A stretch of 64,000 nucleotides of DNA from Flavobacterium sp. UBA7665 (GTDB lineage Bacteria; Bacteroidota; Bacteroidia; Flavobacteriales; Flavobacteriaceae). The notes under the pieces are model-generated. The model was not told the DNA's origin, made no database searches, and saw nothing but the letters and a program-made list of their open reading frames with translations. Made by a program: the position numbers and the translations under genes. The stretch covers positions 126,911 to 190,910 of the forward strand of contig DLHP01000029.1 of assembly GCA_002483285.1 (NCBI GenBank). Reading direction: 5' to 3'. This document shows positions 26,555 through 35,671 of this stretch, piece by piece; position 1 is the stretch's first letter, and each line of letters begins with the position of its first letter.

Positions 26555-29542
26555 ATGAGACAGTCTTTTTTCAACATATCACTTAGTAGTGCTTTCCTTT
26601 TATTGGCGATAGGCTGTGCAACGAAGAAGCCAGTACCGATTGTCAAGGCGCCCGAGAAATCGCCGGTAGCCGAGGCCAAGCCGCTCGTAGACCCATTGGC
26701 ACTCGAGTTCGATTCTGATCTGGAGAAAAAATGGGTAGACAGCACCTACAACACCCTTACTTTTGATGAACGCATCGGGCAATTGTTTATGGTTTCGGCC
26801 TATTCTAACAAAGATTCGCTGCATGCAAAATCGATTGATAAACTGATTCAGGAGAACAAAGTGGGCGGGCTCATTTTCTTTCAAGGCGGACCGGTTCGAC
26901 AGGCCAAGCTTACCAACCGTTTTCAGTCTAAATCGCGCATTCCTTTGCTTATCGGTATCGATGCCGAGTGGGGTTTGGGCATGCGCCTCGATTCTACCTA
27001 CCGCTATCCGTGGAATATGACACTTGGCGCCATCAAAGACAAAAGCCTCATTGAAAAAGTGGGCCGTCAAATGGGCGAACAAAACAAAAGGATCGGCGTA
27101 CACTTTAATTTTGCACCGGTTTTAGACATCAATACCAACCCTAAGAATCCGATTATCGGTTTCCGCTCTTTTGGCGAGACCAAGGAAAATGTAGCCGAAA
27201 GCGCGCTCGCACTCATGAAAGGCTACCAAAGTTACGGCTTGCTTGCTACGGGGAAACACTTTCCGGGACACGGTGATACCGAGATTGACTCGCATGCGGC
27301 CTTGCCCATGATTTCCTTTAGTAAGGAGCGGCTCAATGAGGTTGAGTTTTATCCTTATAAGAAATTATTCGAGGCCGGATTGTCGTCGGTCATGGTGGCG
27401 CATCTCAATGTGCCGAGCCTGGAACCGCGTGAAAATATCCCGTCTTCGGTTTCATCCAACATCATCACGGGTGTGCTCAAGGAGGAACTCGGTTTCAAGG
27501 GACTGATTTTTACCGACGCGCTCAATATGAAAGCGGCGGCCAATTTCAGGAAGCCCGGCGAAATTGACCTCGAAGCGTTTTTGGCGGGGAATGACATCTT
27601 GCTGTGCCCAGAAAATGTTCCGGTGGCGCAGGAAAAAATCTGTCAGGCCATACAGGATACTTTGATTACCGACGCGCGCATGGCTTATTCGGTAAAGAAA
27701 ATCCTCAAGTACAAGTATCGGGCAGGATTGACCAGCTTCAAGCCGATTGAGATTGCGAATTTGTACAACGACATCAATCCCACGAAAAATGATGCACTGC
27801 AATATGAATTGTATGAGAACGCCATTACGGTACTCAAAAACACCAACGATATCCTCCCTGTTAAAAATCTGGAAAATAAGAAGATAGCGTACATAAAATT
27901 GGGTGATGATGTAAACACGCGCTTTGTCGCCACGCTTAAAAAATATGCCGACGTGACCGAAGTCGTCGAACCCGATATTTATTGCATCAACGAAAAACTC
28001 GCAGATTACAATCTTGTGATTGTTGGTTTCCACAAATCGGATAAGGCCTGGAAAAAATACGATTTTACCGCAGATGAACTCGCGTACCTGCAAGAAGTTG
28101 CCAAAAGCAACACGGTCATCCTCGACGTGTTGACCAAACCGTATTCTTTGCTTCCCATTACCGACTTCAGCGAAATTGAAGGTGTAGTAATGTCGTACCA
28201 GAACAGCGATATTGCGCAAGAGGTATCAGCCGAATTGATTTTCGGTGCGATCGGATCCAAAGGGACATTGCCCGTTTCTATCAACAGTACATATATTGCC
28301 GGTGACGGATTGCAAACCCAAAAACTCGACCGTCTTGGCTTTACAGCACCCGAAAATGTTGGAATGAATCCATATGTTTTGTCAAGAATCGACAATATCG
28401 CCAACAATGCCATCAACAAAAAAATGACGCCCGGCATCCAGGTTTTGGTAGCCAGGAAAGGGAAAGTCGTATACCAGAAATCTTTTGGTTACCACGATTA
28501 TGAGAACAAGGTCAAGGTCGTGAATTCTGATATTTACGATATCGCCTCGATTACCAAAATCGCCGCCACTTTGCCCAACTTGATGCAACAGTATGACCAG
28601 CAAAAAATCAACCTCACCACGACCTTAGGTACGATGCTGCCTGTGTTTAACGGAACCGACAAGCAAGACATCCCACTCAAGGATTTGCTTTCGCATTATG
28701 CCCGATTGCAAGCGTGGATTCCGTTTTACAAAGCAACCGTAGACAGCATCACCAAAATGCCGCTGCCCAAGTATTACAGCAAAATCCAGAATGAGCGCTT
28801 TACCAGGCAAGTAGCCGATTCGCTTTTCATCCGCAACGATTACCACGACACGATTATCAAGAAAATTATCGACAGTAAATTGTTGACCAAAAAAGAATAC
28901 AAGTACAGTGACTTTACATTCATCCTGCTCAAGGAATATCTTGAGAAGGCGACGGGGAAAACGCTTGACAATCTCGCTCAAGAGCAGTTTTATAGTTCGA
29001 TGGGGATGAACAACACCACGTTCAATCCGCTGCAAAAGTTCAATAGGTATGTTATTGCGCCTACCGAAGTCGACAAATATTTCCGCCAACAAATCATCCA
29101 GGGTTATGTACACGACATGGCTGCCGCTATGGAAGGTGGTGTGGCCGGACACGCAGGTATCTTCTCGAATGCGATGGATGTAGCCAAGATCATGCAAATG
29201 TACCTCCAAAAAGGAACGTACGGCGACCACCGCTATTTTTCTGAAAAGACTTTCGACGAATTCAATACGTGTTATTTTTGCGCAGAAGGCAACCGCCGCG
29301 GCCTTGGTTTTGACAAACCGCAATTGCCGGGAACTGTTGGCCCGGTGTATTCTGGCGTTCCCATGAGCAGCTTTGGCCATACCGGATTTACGGGAACCAT
29401 CGCCTGGGCCGATCCAGAAAACGAATTGGTGTACGTGTTTTTGTCGAACCGCACTTATCCTGACGCGACGACCAACACGCTATCTAAGGAAAATGTACGC
29501 GAGGACATCCAAAAGGCTATTTACGAATCGATTGTAAAATAG
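26555..29542 (+). CDS. GH3 N-acetylhexosaminidase-like / serine hydrolase fusion lipoprotein
   Basis: 995 residues: lipoprotein signal (LLLAIGC, Cys21), a family 3 glycoside hydrolase domain (about 50-410) with the NagZ-type KHFPGHGDTEIDSH near residue 233, a GH3 C-terminal-like domain (about 415-590), and a class C beta-lactamase-like serine hydrolase (about 620-990) with S-I-T-K near 665, Y-S-D and HTGFTG. The likely role is cell-wall sugar release coupled to a penicillin-binding-protein-like peptidase or esterase at the envelope. The two-enzyme fusion is known in Bacteroidota; its substrates here are inferred. Confidence 0.88.
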   Translation: MRQSFFNISLSSAFLLLAIGCATKKPVPIVKAPEKSPVAEAKPLVDPLALEFDSDLEKKWVDSTYNTLTFDERIGQLFMVSAYSNKDSLHAKSIDKLIQENKVGGLIFFQGGPVRQAKLTNRFQSKSRIPLLIGIDAEWGLGMRLDSTYRYPWNMTLGAIKDKSLIEKVGRQMGEQNKRIGVHFNFAPVLDINTNPKNPIIGFRSFGETKENVAESALALMKGYQSYGLLATGKHFPGHGDTEIDSHAALPMISFSKERLNEVEFYPYKKLFEAGLSSVMVAHLNVPSLEPRENIPSSVSSNIITGVLKEELGFKGLIFTDALNMKAAANFRKPGEIDLEAFLAGNDILLCPENVPVAQEKICQAIQDTLITDARMAYSVKKILKYKYRAGLTSFKPIEIANLYNDINPTKNDALQYELYENAITVLKNTNDILPVKNLENKKIAYIKLGDDVNTRFVATLKKYADVTEVVEPDIYCINEKLADYNLVIVGFHKSDKAWKKYDFTADELAYLQEVAKSNTVILDVLTKPYSLLPITDFSEIEGVVMSYQNSDIAQEVSAELIFGAIGSKGTLPVSINSTYIAGDGLQTQKLDRLGFTAPENVGMNPYVLSRIDNIANNAINKKMTPGIQVLVARKGKVVYQKSFGYHDYENKVKVVNSDIYDIASITKIAATLPNLMQQYDQQKINLTTTLGTMLPVFNGTDKQDIPLKDLLSHYARLQAWIPFYKATVDSITKMPLPKYYSKIQNERFTRQVADSLFIRNDYHDTIIKKIIDSKLLTKKEYKYSDFTFILLKEYLEKATGKTLDNLAQEQFYSSMGMNNTTFNPLQKFNRYVIAPTEVDKYFRQQIIQGYVHDMAAAMEGGVAGHAGIFSNAMDVAKIMQMYLQKGTYGDHRYFSEKTFDEFNTCYFCAEGNRRGLGFDKPQLPGTVGPVYSGVPMSSFGHTGFTGTIAWADPENELVYVFLSNRTYPDATTNTLSKENVREDIQKAIYESIVK

Positions 29543-29543
29543 C

Positions 29544-29628
29544 AAAAGGCTAACACGAATTTCACGAATTTGCAGGAATGGAATCGCTTAGAAATTCACG
29601 GTGATACGTGAAACTCGTGTTTGCTTTT
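29544..29628 (+). terminator. Long imperfect hairpin with T-run after GH3 fusion gene
   Basis: AAAAGGCTAACACGAATTTCACG (left arm 29544-29566, split here as AAAAGGCTAACACG and AATTTCACG) pairs imperfectly with 29607-29628, followed by TTTTTT. It starts immediately after the TAG stop. It may serve as a terminator and also belongs to the CACGAATTTCACG repeat type often seen in Flavobacterial spacers. Confidence 0.55.
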
Positions 29629-29691
29629 TTAACGAAACTTTCCGAAATCCCATCCCGAATTTAACTAAATTCGTTCCTCTAAAACAACACT

Positions 29692-30837
29692 ATGAAAATA
29701 GCAATCGTTTGTTACCCGACTTTTGGCGGAAGCGGCGTGGTGGCTACAGAACTTGGGCTTGAACTCGGGCGTCGTGGACACGAAATCCATTTCATCACTT
29801 ACAGCCAACCGGTTCGTTTGGCGTTGCTCAACCCCAATGTACATTATCACGAAGTTAACGTTCCAGAATATCCGCTGTTCCATTACCAGCCATATGAATT
29901 GGCCCTGTCGAGCAAACTTGTGGATATGGTCAAGCTGTATAAAATTGAATTGTTACACGTGCATTACGCTATCCCGCACGCTTACGCGGGTTATATGGCC
30001 AAGCAGATGCTGCGCGAAGAAGGAATCGAGCTGCCCATGGTGACCACGTTGCACGGCACCGACATTACCCTTGTTGGGAACCATCCGTATTACAAACCCG
30101 CAGTAACCTTTAGTATCAACAAGTCGGATGTGGTGACTTCGGTTTCCAAAAGTTTGCGCGACGAAACGCTCAAGCTGTTCAACATTACCAATGATATCGA
30201 GGTCATCCCGAATTTCATTGAACTCAACAAAAACATCATCGAAGCCAATATCCCGTGCCATCGGTCGGCGATTGCCAAGGAGAACGAACGCGTCGTGACG
30301 CACATCAGCAATTTCAGAAGGGTAAAACGCATTCCCGATGTGATTAAAATATTCCACAAAATCCAACAGCAAATCCCCGCCAAACTCATGATGGTGGGTG
30401 ATGGGCCCGAAAAAGAAAAAGCAGAACGTTTGTGCCAGGAACTCGGCATTCTCGACAAGGTGATTTTCTTTGGCAACAGCAATGAAATCGACAAGATTTT
30501 GAGTTACTCGGATTTGTTTTTATTGCCTTCAGAAACCGAGAGTTTCGGATTGGCTGCGCTCGAGGCGATGGCAAGCGGCGTTCCCGTCATCTCAAGTAAT
30601 TCTGGTGGTTTGCCCGAAGTCAACTTCAACGGAATCTCGGGTTATCTCAGCGATGTGGGTGATGTAGAAGAGATGGCTACCAATGCCATTAAAATATTAT
30701 CGGATGATGTTGCGTTAAAGGAATTCAAGGCCAAGGCTTTAGAAACCGCCAAACAGTTCGACATCCAGAACATCCTGCCGATGTATGAGGAGTTGTACCT
30801 GCGTGCCATTAGTATTTATGCAAAACCACTGGTATGA
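29692..30837 (+). CDS. bshA: N-acetyl-alpha-D-glucosaminyl L-malate synthase BshA
   Basis: 381 residues, a GT4 glycosyltransferase with the BshA pattern: PTFGGSGVVATELG at the N-terminus, HVHYAIPHAYAGYMA, TTLHGTDITLVGNHP, and the C-terminal LPSETESFGLAALEAMA with ISSNSGGLPEV. It joins UDP-GlcNAc and L-malate as the first step of bacillithiol synthesis. The organism therefore probably uses bacillithiol as its low-molecular-weight thiol. The stop overlaps the start of the PrcB-like gene (ATGA). Confidence 0.95.
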   Translation: MKIAIVCYPTFGGSGVVATELGLELGRRGHEIHFITYSQPVRLALLNPNVHYHEVNVPEYPLFHYQPYELALSSKLVDMVKLYKIELLHVHYAIPHAYAGYMAKQMLREEGIELPMVTTLHGTDITLVGNHPYYKPAVTFSINKSDVVTSVSKSLRDETLKLFNITNDIEVIPNFIELNKNIIEANIPCHRSAIAKENERVVTHISNFRRVKRIPDVIKIFHKIQQQIPAKLMMVGDGPEKEKAERLCQELGILDKVIFFGNSNEIDKILSYSDLFLLPSETESFGLAALEAMASGVPVISSNSGGLPEVNFNGISGYLSDVGDVEEMATNAIKILSDDVALKEFKAKALETAKQFDIQNILPMYEELYLRAISIYAKPLV

Positions 30838-31259
30838 GAAAAATTCTCGTTTTTGCTTCGTTGTTAATTCTTGCCGCCTGTTCATCAACCAAAAATGCGG
30901 CTGACAAATCGCTGTATCAAGTGCTGACGATGCAGAGCAACGGCGGAGCAAGCATCCGGTTCAATGAAATCCTGACCGAGGAGAAAGAGATCAAGATGCT
31001 GCAGTACGATGAAAACCTACGCAAGAAAATCAACCCACAGGATTTGACCCAGTCTAATTTTGTGATCATCAACCTCGGTGAAAAGAACACTGATGGTTAC
31101 CTGATCAACGTTAAAAGTGTAGAAGAACTTCCCGACAAAATTGTCATCACCGTAGAAGAAGTAGCGCCAAAGCAAGCAGAAGCGGCCGAAGCCGACATTT
31201 ATTTCTTTCCCTACACCATCATCAAGGTCAACTCCAAGAAACCCATAGCAATCAAATAA
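30834..31259 (+). CDS. PrcB-like lipoprotein
   Basis: 141 residues: lipoprotein signal (LILAACSS, Cys16), then a small beta domain containing NPQDLTQSNFVIINLGEKNTDGY and the terminal YTIIKVNSKKPI, which resembles the protease-complex-subunit PrcB C-terminal family. It is translationally coupled to bshA (4-nt overlap). The PrcB assignment is by pattern only. Confidence 0.7.
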   Translation: MRKILVFASLLILAACSSTKNAADKSLYQVLTMQSNGGASIRFNEILTEEKEIKMLQYDENLRKKINPQDLTQSNFVIINLGEKNTDGYLINVKSVEELPDKIVITVEEVAPKQAEAAEADIYFFPYTIIKVNSKKPIAIK

Positions 31260-31285
31260 AAAATCCACCATGAAGGTGGATTTTT
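31258..31285 (+). terminator. Terminator after bshA-prcB operon
   Basis: AAAAATCCACC and GGTGGATTTTT form a perfect stem around ATGAA, ending in a T-run. It lies between convergent genes and is symmetrical enough to work from both sides. Confidence 0.85.
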
Positions 31286-31287
31286 GT

Positions 31288-31845
31288 TTAGTTGAAACGG
31301 TAGCGTGCGGCAAAACCGATGTCGGCGCCAATGTTATTGTCATAGTACGCATTACTGCCAATCTCCGGTCGAACGTCAAATGACAATTGCAATGGGATTT
31401 GGGGAAAATCGTATTCAATTCCCACGTCTCCGGCGACAAACGCAAAAATTCCATCGTCTTTATACGGGCCATAATAGGGATAATTTCCTGGGCCGTTACC
31501 GTTACCCGGACCATAATAATAGTTCTTGTAGTTGTGTTCGTAACGCCCAACACCGGCACCGCCACCTACATACCAATGGAATCCGTTTTGAATCGGGAAA
31601 ACCCATTGAAAAATAGCAGCAAATTTCACGGCGTCTTCACGTCCTGAACTTTTAATTCCCAAGTCAAACTCGAGTCGGTTGTTGGTAAAAATCCTGCGTT
31701 GGTAAGAAGCGGCAACTGCCGGTCCGTCATTGTCACCAAAGCGCACACCGATGGCATTTTTAGAAACCTGCTTTGAGGTTCTCTGTGCTTGTGCGCTAAA
31801 CGCGAAAGCACTGAGTGCAAAAACGGTCAAAATGATTCTGTTCAT
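31288..31845 (-). CDS. Outer-membrane beta-barrel-like secreted protein
   Basis: 185 residues from the ATG at 31845, which gives a clean signal peptide (MNRIILTVFALSAFAFSAQAQ); eight more residues are possible upstream. The mature part is made of alternating beta-strands ending in aromatic YRFN, typical of a small porin-like barrel. One loop is Gly/Asn/Tyr/Pro-rich (YYYGPGNGNGPGNYPYYGP). Function unknown. Confidence 0.75.
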   Translation of the reverse strand: MNRIILTVFALSAFAFSAQAQRTSKQVSKNAIGVRFGDNDGPAVAASYQRRIFTNNRLEFDLGIKSSGREDAVKFAAIFQWVFPIQNGFHWYVGGGAGVGRYEHNYKNYYYGPGNGNGPGNYPYYGPYKDDGIFAFVAGDVGIEYDFPQIPLQLSFDVRPEIGSNAYYDNNIGADIGFAARYRFN

Positions 31846-31934
31846 AATTTGTGATATTTGTTTCACCAAATGTAAGCGCTAATCATTTTGATATTTTTTG
31901 TAAAGATTGTAAGATTTCCACTAGCAAATTGATA

Positions 31935-32777
31935 CTAAAAAGAGTTGATATGTTTGGTAATCATGGCAAAAACCATCGGCTGTTCGCTGAGAATGGTTTC
32001 CATTTCAAACAAGTCTTCTTCATCTTCAGTGTAGTTGACATCAGCGTAACGATACAACTTCCAACGCTTTCTGTTGTATTCGAGTGCCGTGAGATTTTCT
32101 ACCCAATCGCCCGAATTGAGATAAGTAACCGAGCCGTTTTTATTGGATTTCTGCTCGATCTTAGGTTCGTGGATGTGGCCGCAAATTACGTAGTCGTATT
32201 TTTTCTCGATAGCGAGGTCGGTCGCCGTGGTTTCAAAATCGGCAATGTGCTTGACCGCTTTTTTAACGCTGGCCTTGATTTTCTTCGAGAATGAATACGG
32301 TTCCTTGCCCATTTGCATGAGACACCAATTCACAAATCGATTGAACAGAATGAGATAGTCATAACCCAAGCCACCGAGTTTGGCAATCCATTTAGAATGT
32401 TGCACTGATACATCAAACACATCACCATGAAAAATCCACGCTTTTTTGTCGTCGAGTTCTAACACGATTTTATCCACAATCGAAAAATTGCCCATGTGCA
32501 TGTCGGAGAATTTGCGCAACAGTTCATCATGGTTACCCGTCACATAATAGATTTTCGTGCCTTTAGACGCCATACTCAATATTTTGCGCACGACCTTTAA
32601 GTGGATTTGTGGGAAGTATGATTTCCTGAATTGCCAAATGTCTATAAAATCTCCATTGAGAATCAGGATCTTTGGCTTAATCGATGACAGGTAGTTGAGT
32701 AATTCTTTGGCGTGGCAACCGAATGTCCCGAGGTGCACATCCGAGATTACGACGACTTCTACTTTTCTTTTTTTCAT
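31935..32777 (-). CDS. LpxH-like UDP-2,3-diacylglucosamine diphosphatase / metallophosphoesterase
   Basis: 280 residues of the calcineurin-like phosphoesterase fold with every metal motif: VISDVHLG, LNGDFIDIWQF, VTGNHDELLR, FHGDVFD and CGHIHEP. Bacteroidota proteins of this type serve as the lipid A pathway pyrophosphatase that makes lipid X. That role fits lptD in the same window but is not proven, because paralogues exist. Confidence 0.82.
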   Translation of the reverse strand: MKKRKVEVVVISDVHLGTFGCHAKELLNYLSSIKPKILILNGDFIDIWQFRKSYFPQIHLKVVRKILSMASKGTKIYYVTGNHDELLRKFSDMHMGNFSIVDKIVLELDDKKAWIFHGDVFDVSVQHSKWIAKLGGLGYDYLILFNRFVNWCLMQMGKEPYSFSKKIKASVKKAVKHIADFETTATDLAIEKKYDYVICGHIHEPKIEQKSNKNGSVTYLNSGDWVENLTALEYNRKRWKLYRYADVNYTEDEEDLFEMETILSEQPMVFAMITKHINSF

Positions 32778-32863
32778 GGATTGAAGTTTTCCAAAATAAG
32801 GATACGTTTGTGAATTGGGTGCTATGCAAAGGTTAAGAAAAGTGCGGGAGTGCCTGAGTTTTT

Positions 32864-32952
32864 AAGAAGCCGGGAACCTGCTGTCCGCTTTATCTTTTGC
32901 GGCTCTGCTTTGCGCCGCCGCAAAAGGATGCCGCTGCCATCAGGGCTAGGCT
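32864..32952 (-). repeat. Modular intergenic element, copy B
   Basis: Minus strand: CCTAGCCCTGATGGCAGC, GGCATCCTTTT, a GC-rich hairpin (GCGGCGG...AGCCGC), AAAAGATAAAGCGGACAGC, AGGTTCCCGGCTTC. Its ends are nearly identical to copy A and copy D while the middle hairpin is unrelated. It occupies the divergent gap between the phosphoesterase gene and aroC. The whole 32778-33183 gap holds only this, a partial AGTGCC-type repeat, the inverted repeat at 33001 and a promoter-like box. Confidence 0.7.
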
Positions 32953-33000
32953 TAATTCTTAGTCCGAAGTTTGCCGTGACGTGAAGATGTGCAAAGAATT

Positions 33001-33070
33001 TGTAACACAGATTTTACAGATTTCACAGGTGAGTAAAGAAATCTGTGAAATCTTTGCAATCTGTGTTACA
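33001..33070. repeat. 28-nt inverted repeat TGTAACACAGAT...ATCTGTGTTACA
   Basis: Arms 33001-33028 and 33043-33070 pair over 25 of 28 positions around a 14-nt loop. It lies about 115 nt upstream of aroC. There is no T-run on the plus side, so it is not a simple terminator. Confidence 0.7.
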
Positions 33071-33131
33071 TTCTATTTTGGTTTCTCCCAACGCTTCGCA
33101 AAATTCTTTTTCCCCTTTCAAACCGAAACCT

Positions 33132-33139
33132 TATATTTG
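33132..33139 (+). promoter_or_regulatory. Possible -7 element of aroC
   Basis: TATATTTG matches TAnnTTTG exactly and lies 44 nt upstream of the aroC ATG. No TTG is found at the expected -33 distance, so confidence is limited. Confidence 0.4.
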
Positions 33140-33183
33140 TTCACCGAGGCTTTAAGCAAACGGCATCAAACCAAAACCACCCA

Positions 33184-34251
33184 ATGGCAGGAAACTCTTA
33201 CGGCACGCTTTTCAGGATTACGACTTTTGGCGAATCGCATGGCGAAGCCTTAGGCGGCGTGATCGACGGTTGTCCTGCGGGTATTGAACTGGATTTTGAC
33301 GCCATCCAAAATGAGATGCAGCGCCGTAAACCCGGACAGTCAGCCATAGTCTCCCAGCGCAAGGAAGCCGACGAAGTGCAATTCCTCTCGGGGATTTTTG
33401 AGGGGAAAACCACCGGAACGCCGATTGGGTTCATCATTCCAAACACCAACCAAAAATCAGACGATTATTCGCATATCAAGAACACCTATAGGCCCAGCCA
33501 CGCCGATTATGTCTACGAAAAGAAATACGGCATCCGCGATTACCGCGGTGGCGGACGTTCCTCGGCGCGTGAAACAGCGAGTCGGGTAGTGGCAGGTGCG
33601 GTCGCGAAACAGGTTTTAAAAGACATCAAAATCAACGCGTTTGTGTCGTCGGTTGGGGAAATTTTCATAGACAAACCCTACCAGGATCTGGATTTTTCTA
33701 AAATTGAAAGTAATGCGGTGCGTTGTCCCGATGAGGCTACCGCTGAAAAGATGGAAGCACACATCCGTGAAATCCGCAAGCAAGGCGATACCGTTGGCGG
33801 CACCATAACCTGTGTCATCCAGAATGTCGCGGTGGGATTGGGTGAACCAGTCTTTGATAAATTGCATGCCGAACTCGGTAAAGCGATGCTCTCCATCAAC
33901 GCCGTCCACGGATTTGAATACGGCAGCGGTTTTTGCGGTGCCAGGATGAAAGGCAGCGAGCACAATGACCTATTCAATGCCGATGGAACGACGCAGTCGA
34001 ATTTGTCGGGCGGGATTCAGGGCGGGATTTCTAACGGCATGGATATTTATTTCCGTGTGGCCTTTAAGCCGGTGGCGACCATCATGCAAGCCCAGCAAAC
34101 ACTAGACGTACACGGCAATATGGTAACAATGGAAGGTAAAGGGAGACACGATCCCTGCGTCGTGCCACGTGCGGTGCCGATTGTAGAAGCCATGGCCGCA
34201 ATGGTATTGGCCGATTTTTACCTGATTCATAAAGTATATACGAAAGCCTAG
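33184..34251 (+). CDS. aroC: Chorismate synthase
   Basis: 355 residues, the normal length. Signatures: GTLFRITTFGESHG at the N-terminus, RPSHADYVYEKKYGIRDYRG, RSSARETASRVVAGAVAKQ, and SGGIQGGISNGMDIYFRVAFKP. It performs the last step of the shikimate pathway using reduced FMN. The stop codon TAG is itself part of the CCTAGCCC start of element copy C. Confidence 0.96.
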   Translation: MAGNSYGTLFRITTFGESHGEALGGVIDGCPAGIELDFDAIQNEMQRRKPGQSAIVSQRKEADEVQFLSGIFEGKTTGTPIGFIIPNTNQKSDDYSHIKNTYRPSHADYVYEKKYGIRDYRGGGRSSARETASRVVAGAVAKQVLKDIKINAFVSSVGEIFIDKPYQDLDFSKIESNAVRCPDEATAEKMEAHIREIRKQGDTVGGTITCVIQNVAVGLGEPVFDKLHAELGKAMLSINAVHGFEYGSGFCGARMKGSEHNDLFNADGTTQSNLSGGIQGGISNGMDIYFRVAFKPVATIMQAQQTLDVHGNMVTMEGKGRHDPCVVPRAVPIVEAMAAMVLADFYLIHKVYTKA

Positions 34252-34326
34252 CCCGGATTGAAACGGCATCCTTTTGCTTTCTTCTTTAGGAAGCAAAAGA
34301 TACAGTGGAAAGCCGGATGATGCTTC
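34243..34326 (+). repeat. Modular intergenic element, copy C
   Basis: Plus strand: AAAGCCTAGCCCGGATTG, AAACGGCATCCTTTT, a hairpin (GCTTTCTTC...GGAAGC), AAAAGATACAGTGGAAAGCC, GGATGATGCTTC. It is more diverged than copies A and B. It begins inside aroC and supplies its stop codon, then extends to 22 nt before the symporter ATG. Confidence 0.65.
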
Positions 34327-34347
34327 AAAATAATAAAAACCGAAAGA

Positions 34348-35601
34348 ATGACCACACATCCAAAAACCTCCTTTTTCTCAAACCTCACCACACAAATCCT
34401 AATCGCCATGATCATTGGCGTAATCCTTGGGATTTTCGTGCACAGCAACTACAGTGCAGACGCCGCGAAGGAATTTAGCGGTTATATCAAGATGCTCGCG
34501 ACGGTCTTTATCAGGCTCGTGCAAATGATTATCTCGCCTTTGGTGTTCACGACTTTGGTGGTTGGGATTGCCAAACTTGGCGACATCAAGGCGGTAGGGA
34601 GAATCGGAGGGAAGGCACTGGGTTGGTTTTTTACCGCTTCGTTCATTTCGCTGCTCATTGGGATGTTTTGGGTGAATTTGCTGCAACCGGGAACCGGCCT
34701 TAATTTGACCGATGTAGATATGGCGAGCGCGTCTGAAGTGACCGAGAAAACCAGCAATTTCTCGGCCCAGAATTTCATAGAGCACATCATCCCCAAAAGT
34801 ATCGTTGAGGCGATGGCCACCAATGAGATTTTACAGATCGTAATCTTCTCGATCTTCTTTGGACTCGCAGCGGCTTCTATTGGCGACCATGCCAAACCGG
34901 TGGTGAATGCTTTAGACAAAACGTCGCACATCGTACTGAAAATGGTGAACTACGTCATGAAGTTTGCACCTGTTGGCGTATTTGGCGCTATTGCTGGTGT
35001 TTTTGCCGTTCGGGATTTCACCGAATTGTTGCTCACCTACGCTAAATTTTTTGGGTCATTCCTCGTGGGAATATCTTCATTATGGATGATTTTATTGTTG
35101 GTGGGTTATCTGTTGTTGGGTAAGACGATGTCTGTCTTATTGAAGCGTATCGTAAGCCCGTTGATTATTGCTTTTGGTACCACAAGCAGCGAGGCGGTTT
35201 TCCCCAAACTCACCGAAGAACTCGAGCGTTTTGGCGTAAAGGATAAAATTGTTTCGTTTATGTTGCCTTTGGGTTATTCGTTTAACCTCGATGGCAGCAT
35301 GATGTACATGACTTTTGCGAGTATATTCATCGCGCAAGCCTACGGAATCGATTTGAGTTTAGGCACCCAAATGACGATGCTCCTTGTTTTGATGCTCACC
35401 AGTAAAGGAATTGCCGGTGTTCCGAGGGCCAGTTTGGTCGTGGTTGCGGCTACTTGCGGGATGTTCAAGATCCCGATTGAAGGTATCGCGCTCATTTTGC
35501 CGATTGACCATTTCTGCGATATGTTTCGCAGTGCGACGAATGTTTTGGGCAATGCACTGGCGACATCGGTGGTGGGGAAATGGGAAAAAGACGACGCTTA
35601 A
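34348..35601 (+). CDS. Dicarboxylate/amino acid:cation symporter (DAACS family)
   Basis: 417 residues of the GltP/DctA fold: a first helix at about 13-32, conserved RLVQMIISPLVFTTLVVGIA, the hairpin with FGTTSSEAVFPKL, SFNLDGSMMYMTFASIFIAQ, and the C-terminal TSKGIAGVPRAS and PIDHFCDMFRSATNVLGN. It imports glutamate, aspartate or C4-dicarboxylates with sodium or protons; the residues seen do not settle which. Confidence 0.92.
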   Translation: MTTHPKTSFFSNLTTQILIAMIIGVILGIFVHSNYSADAAKEFSGYIKMLATVFIRLVQMIISPLVFTTLVVGIAKLGDIKAVGRIGGKALGWFFTASFISLLIGMFWVNLLQPGTGLNLTDVDMASASEVTEKTSNFSAQNFIEHIIPKSIVEAMATNEILQIVIFSIFFGLAAASIGDHAKPVVNALDKTSHIVLKMVNYVMKFAPVGVFGAIAGVFAVRDFTELLLTYAKFFGSFLVGISSLWMILLLVGYLLLGKTMSVLLKRIVSPLIIAFGTTSSEAVFPKLTEELERFGVKDKIVSFMLPLGYSFNLDGSMMYMTFASIFIAQAYGIDLSLGTQMTMLLVLMLTSKGIAGVPRASLVVVAATCGMFKIPIEGIALILPIDHFCDMFRSATNVLGNALATSVVGKWEKDDA

Positions 35602-35640
35602 AATAGTTTGTGCTTTAACTAATTATTAATTTTAGATATA

Positions 35641-35648
35641 TACATTTG
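35641..35648 (+). promoter_or_regulatory. -7 promoter element of T9SS gene
   Basis: TACATTTG matches the TAnnTTTG consensus 24 nt upstream of the ATG. A TTG occurs 30 nt upstream, farther than the usual 17-20, so the -33 partner is weak. Confidence 0.4.
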
Positions 35649-35671
35649 TATAAATTAAATCCACCACCACT

